Assembly: GCA_009777535.1 (NCBI GenBank)
Contig: WRLP01000002.1
Coordinates: 1 to 64,000, forward strand
DNA length: 64,000 nucleotides
Origin: Treponema sp.
GTDB lineage: Bacteria; Spirochaetota; Spirochaetia; Treponematales; Breznakiellaceae
Direction: 5' to 3'
The notes beneath the pieces are model-generated. The model was not told the DNA's origin and searched no databases. It was given only the letters and a program-made list of their open reading frames with translations. Position 1 is the first letter of the stretch, and each line of letters starts with the position of its first letter. The position numbers and the translations under genes are program-made. Of this stretch, positions 60,390 to 64,000 are shown piece after piece.

Positions 60390-63239
60390 ATGACCGCCTT
60401 AGTAGTTTTAATTTGCGCCGCTTTTCTTTTTGCGGTAATTGGCGTTATCGGCCTTATCGCAAAAACAGGCACTCTTTCCGAAGAAAATAAAAGGCTTTCC
60501 CGCCGTTTGAATGAATTGACAGAGATTGTTTCACATCTTTTACAAAAACAGGGAGTTTTTAGAACCAGCGTTCAGCCAGCGCAGACGCCTGTTGAACTTT
60601 ATGAGCCGCCAATTGAACCGGTGCCGGCCAGTATTCCGCCGGCTGTTGTAGCCGCTCCTGTTGAAGCCGGGCCGCCTGCCGAAACGGTTTTTACAGAGGT
60701 TGTAGAACAGGAACCTGTTAACCATGATGTTATCGAGGTTAACCTAGATACCCCTGCTGCAGATGAAAACCCGCCGCTCTTGTTTGAGCCGATTAAAAAA
60801 TTCATAAAAAGCGGCAATTATTGGGCCGCCGGCGGAATAATACTGCTTTTGGCCGGCTTTGCTACGCTTATTACCTATCTTGCCAGCCGGGGTTTCTTTA
60901 CCCTGGAAATGGGAATTATCGCCGCAGCAGCAAGCGGACTTGCGATGCTGACGGCTGGCTGGCTGTTGCGAAAAAAGAAACCAGGCTTCTGCCTGATCCT
61001 TCAGGGCGGTGGAATAGGGTTGCTCTATCTTTCGGTATTCGCTGCCCACAAACTTATTGCCCTGTTCGCACAGGTTACGACTCTCATTTTGCTTACGGCT
61101 CTTGTTCCGCCGGCTGTAAGCCTTGCCCTTCTTCAGGGTTCCCAGGCCCTGTCCTTTTTCGGTTTTTTGGGCGGGTTCGCCGCTCCGATTTTAATCAGTA
61201 CAGGTGAAGGAAACCATGTTTTTCTTTTTGCATTTTACACTGTATTAAGCCTGGGTGTTTTTGCCGTCAGTTTTTTCCGTTTCTGGCGGCAGCTTAATAT
61301 CCTGGCCTTTGTCTGCACTTTTGGCTCGGCATTATACTGGACTGTATCATCGTATAACCAGGAATTGTTTTGGACAGCACAGCCCTTTTTCCTTAGCTAC
61401 ATTGTAATTTTTACCGCACTGGGCATTCACTGTTTCGGGAAAAAAGCCCTAAAACGAGAAGCCTACTTTGACGGCATTTTACTGCTGGGAACCCCTCTTG
61501 CCGCCGCCATTTTGCAATGGAGAATTTTCAGTTTTATTCCACACGGCCATGCGATAGTCAGCGTTATATTTTCGGCGTTTTATCTGGGCCTTGCCGTATT
61601 TATATGGAAACGCAGGGGCGGGGCAATGCGGCTTTTTTCCGAGAGCTACCTTGGCCTTGCGGTAATGATGGCGAACCTTGCCGTTCCCCTGGAACTCGCC
61701 CCAGGAATTACCAGCGCTGTTTGGGCTGCCGAAGGAGTATTGTTTTTCTTCCTTGGACTCAGGTTAAAGAATCCCAAAGTTACGGTCACCGCTCTTTTAC
61801 TGCATATCGCGGCGGCAATTGCATTCGCCGTTGAATGTCTTGGAGAAAAAACCCTTGCATGGAACGAGACCTTTGTTTATTCAGGCTTTTTACGCAGCCC
61901 GGCGTTTACAGGCGCCCTGGTAGTCGCTTTGGCTGGAGCGGCGTTACTCATAATCACACAAAAATTCAGGGAACGAAATATTGAAGTTAAAACGGGATTT
62001 TTCTCGGAGAACGGCATATATCACAGAGCGTTTTTGATCTGTCTTGCGCTTTGGTTTTACGCATGGTGGTACGGCGGGTGGTTTGCTGAATTTTATAGAA
62101 CTTTCCCATATAGCCGCCAGGAATTTACCCATACCTACATGGAATTTTTCTTTCTTTTCTGTACCATTACCGCGCTGGCCGCTTTTTTATCTTCAATGCC
62201 TCTGCGCTGCAGGCCGCTGCTTTTTGCCCTTGCCCCGGCGGTTGTCCTTGCCTTCGCCCTTGCTATAACCGGCATATTCAGGGGAGCACTCGGTTACTAT
62301 GGCGGACGTCAGTCATTATTTGCACATAATTTTTTCCATGGGCTGTACTTGTGGGGCTGGATTGCCTTCTTTGCAGTCTATACGTTAGTCGCTGTTTTGT
62401 CCAAAAAACACCTGCACGAAGGAGTGCGGGCGACATTGGTATTCATTTTAGTTTTAATCGCCGCCGCTGTTTTTGGATCATCGCTTCGGGCGCTGACAAT
62501 TCATTTTGATCTCGCCCCATCCTGGCGCAGCCTTGCCGGGCTCCTGCCTGTCTTTGCATCAATGATAACTATTACGACGGTATACAGAAAAATTAACATT
62601 GATAGTTATGGGAAAATCAGCTCCAGGATTTTATTTTTTGTTCTGCCGTTGATATTTTCGCTAATCCTGGGGCTCTGGTTCCTGGCAACCATATTCCGTC
62701 CGGGCAATCCCGCGCCGTTGCCCCTGTACATTCCGTTGATAAATCCCCTGGACCTTCTTGAAGCCTTTTCGATTACACTCTTTATCTTCTGGCAAGCCTC
62801 GCTGATGAAAATAAGTGCGGACAGCCCTTTGCAAATTAAAAGCCTTGGCAGGGGGGCGCTTTTTGTAATTTCAGATATCGCGCTGTTTCTTTTTATCAGC
62901 GCCCTGCTGGCCAGAGCAGTGCATTTTTACAGGAATATACCATACGACACTCTTTTTGGCTCCGATGGATTCCAGCTCGGTCTGTTTATTATTTGGGCGC
63001 TATACGGCATTGCCCATATTGCCGCCGGTACAAAATTTGCCAGGCGCAAGATTTGGATAGCGGGGGCGATACTGACTATATGCGATATAGTTAAACTTCT
63101 TTTACTTGACCTGAAAGACGCCGGCACGGTAATAAGAATAATTTCCTTTTTCGCAGCGGGAATTGTCCTGCTATTTATCGGCTGGGTTTCCCCGCTGCCG
63201 CCCGCCGCAGGAAAATCCGCGATGGAGAAACAAGAATGA
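60390..63239 (+). CDS. DUF2339 polytopic membrane protein
   Basis: A 949-residue integral membrane protein. It has an N-terminal membrane helix (LVVLICAAFLFAVIGVIGLIA), a short coiled coil (about 27-50, EENKRLSRRLNELTEIV), a proline/glutamate-rich linker (60-130), and then a long run of about 25 membrane helices. This is the DUF2339 layout; the family is encoded with DUF3999 and has no known biochemical role. The gene overlaps the DUF3999 gene by 4 bases (ATGA). Confidence 0.88.
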   Translation: MTALVVLICAAFLFAVIGVIGLIAKTGTLSEENKRLSRRLNELTEIVSHLLQKQGVFRTSVQPAQTPVELYEPPIEPVPASIPPAVVAAPVEAGPPAETVFTEVVEQEPVNHDVIEVNLDTPAADENPPLLFEPIKKFIKSGNYWAAGGIILLLAGFATLITYLASRGFFTLEMGIIAAAASGLAMLTAGWLLRKKKPGFCLILQGGGIGLLYLSVFAAHKLIALFAQVTTLILLTALVPPAVSLALLQGSQALSFFGFLGGFAAPILISTGEGNHVFLFAFYTVLSLGVFAVSFFRFWRQLNILAFVCTFGSALYWTVSSYNQELFWTAQPFFLSYIVIFTALGIHCFGKKALKREAYFDGILLLGTPLAAAILQWRIFSFIPHGHAIVSVIFSAFYLGLAVFIWKRRGGAMRLFSESYLGLAVMMANLAVPLELAPGITSAVWAAEGVLFFFLGLRLKNPKVTVTALLLHIAAAIAFAVECLGEKTLAWNETFVYSGFLRSPAFTGALVVALAGAALLIITQKFRERNIEVKTGFFSENGIYHRAFLICLALWFYAWWYGGWFAEFYRTFPYSRQEFTHTYMEFFFLFCTITALAAFLSSMPLRCRPLLFALAPAVVLAFALAITGIFRGALGYYGGRQSLFAHNFFHGLYLWGWIAFFAVYTLVAVLSKKHLHEGVRATLVFILVLIAAAVFGSSLRALTIHFDLAPSWRSLAGLLPVFASMITITTVYRKINIDSYGKISSRILFFVLPLIFSLILGLWFLATIFRPGNPAPLPLYIPLINPLDLLEAFSITLFIFWQASLMKISADSPLQIKSLGRGALFVISDIALFLFISALLARAVHFYRNIPYDTLFGSDGFQLGLFIIWALYGIAHIAAGTKFARRKIWIAGAILTICDIVKLLLLDLKDAGTVIRIISFFAAGIVLLFIGWVSPLPPAAGKSAMEKQE

Positions 63240-64000
63240 AGCTGATACTGTCGCTGGTTTTATCGTTTTTCGCAGTTCACCTGTTCGCCGATACTCCGGT
63301 TCCAAAACCTGAAGATTTTGCCGGTTCCATCACACTGGAAGGCGAGGGCGGGCGGCTGCTGAAAATCGAGATACCAGAAGCTGTTTATTCAGGGCTCCTG
63401 CGCCCGGACAGGGGAGACATTCGCGTTTTTGATGTAAGCGGGGCGATTGTTCCCTTTACGGTGCTGCCCGCCGCAGACAGGACAGGAGAAAAAATCATTG
63501 CAGGGCAGTTAAGCCCCGACAGAAGGTCAATGGAATTTAACACTGAAGGATTTTATCCCCTGGTTTCCATAAATTTTTTGCTTGGTGAAAACGATACCAT
63601 TGATGTCCGTGTAAGAAACAAATACAATGCCGCATATAACTGGAATTCTGTTGATTCTATTACCCTGTACCGGCTTAACTCCGAAACGGAATACACCGTA
63701 AACACTCCTCTTGCGGTAAGGTCAAGCGCTCCTTTTTGGCGTATAGAGGCGCGGGGGGAGTTCTCTTTTTCTTCCCCTGTTGAATGCCAAATAAAATGGA
63801 CAGTACAAGACCTTATCTTTTTTGGGCGCGGCGGCGGCCCCTGGACATTGGCATACGGAAACAGTGAATTTTCCCCAATGGAAGGGTTAAGGCTGGACGA
63901 ATACCCTTCCGGCGAAAACAGCATTTTTCAGACGGCGGTTGCCGGCGAACCGCGCTACATTCCCAGGGAAGAACAAATACCCGAAACAAGCCGGGGACAA
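63236..64000 (+). CDS. DUF3999-like exported protein, truncated by window end
   Basis: The open frame starts at ATG 63236 and runs without a stop to the window end (255 codons visible). MKLILSLVLSFFAVHLFADTPVP is a signal peptide, followed by a beta-rich domain (FAGSITLEGEGGRLLKIEIPEAVYSGL; RPDRGDIRVFDVSGAIVPFTVLP; NWNSVDSITLYRLNSE). DUF3999 proteins are the usual partner of DUF2339, matching the overlap with the preceding gene. The C-terminus, which should carry the membrane anchor, lies outside the window. Confidence 0.85.
   Translation, partial: MKLILSLVLSFFAVHLFADTPVPKPEDFAGSITLEGEGGRLLKIEIPEAVYSGLLRPDRGDIRVFDVSGAIVPFTVLPAADRTGEKIIAGQLSPDRRSMEFNTEGFYPLVSINFLLGENDTIDVRVRNKYNAAYNWNSVDSITLYRLNSETEYTVNTPLAVRSSAPFWRIEARGEFSFSSPVECQIKWTVQDLIFFGRGGGPWTLAYGNSEFSPMEGLRLDEYPSGENSIFQTAVAGEPRYIPREEQIPETSRGQ

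Overview
The window looks like a chromosomal segment of a host-associated spirochaete, most likely a termite-gut Treponema of the T. primitia type. The grounds are the flagellar block flgN-flgK-flgL-fliW-csrA under a sigma-28-like promoter, treponemal-style repeat lipoproteins, a long-form pyrophosphate-dependent phosphofructokinase, and a catechol meta-cleavage operon. I recall such meta-cleavage genes being reported in T. primitia, but this is memory and unchecked. No database search was possible; functions come from motifs and family knowledge.

Layout. 0.2-5.5 kb: a secreted protein, an RlpA/SPOR protein, a sorbose-phosphate-reductase-like dehydrogenase, lipoate ligase, a FucU/RbsD mutarotase and MscS. 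5.5-8.3 kb: an accessory island with two toxin-antitoxin pairs (DUF5615/DUF433 and BrnT/BrnA-like), terminal-inverted-repeat elements, tRNA-Arg and tRNA-His, and three copies of a structured element that carries a copy of the 3' end of its neighbouring tRNA. 8.3-12.8 kb: the flagellar hook-junction operon and tRNA-Pro. 12.9-20.1 kb: molybdenum cofactor synthesis, selenium-dependent molybdenum hydroxylase maturation (YqeC, YqeB, XdhC, a MoeA-like protein) and molybdate uptake (ModA, ModB), with no hydroxylase and no ModC. 20.1-26.6 kb: a Gfo/Idh/MocA oxidoreductase and a complete RND efflux system whose outer-membrane gene appears to start at CTG.

26.8-37.1 kb: a two-gene set for DNA metabolism (DUF4130 protein and radical SAM/HhH protein) whose members flank two repeat-rich lipoproteins, one of 2018 residues. 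37.2-43.3 kb: a catechol meta-cleavage pathway with a XylT-type ferredoxin and two catechol 2,3-dioxygenases; the second copy has a vestige of a ferredoxin gene in front of it. 43.3-45.2 kb: phenylacetate-CoA ligase and an IorB subunit without IorA. 45.2-53.2 kb: envelope proteins, including a 1630-residue predicted outer-membrane protein, a TPR lipoprotein, and a uracil phosphoribosyltransferase with a long N-terminal extension. 53.2-64 kb: tRNA-Lys, a DUF4143 ATPase, a UPF0158-GNAT fusion, AspRS, a thioesterase, EF-P, PPi-PFK, and a DUF2339/DUF3999 membrane pair cut by the window end.

Two themes cross the window. Six genes without a Shine-Dalgarno sequence have a -10 box ending 5-10 bases before ATG, which predicts leaderless mRNAs. 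Small palindromic repeats are common, and one family supplies a TTGACA -35 box to two unrelated genes. The most unusual structure is the tRNA-3'-end-bearing element at 6.5, 7.3 and 8.0 kb.
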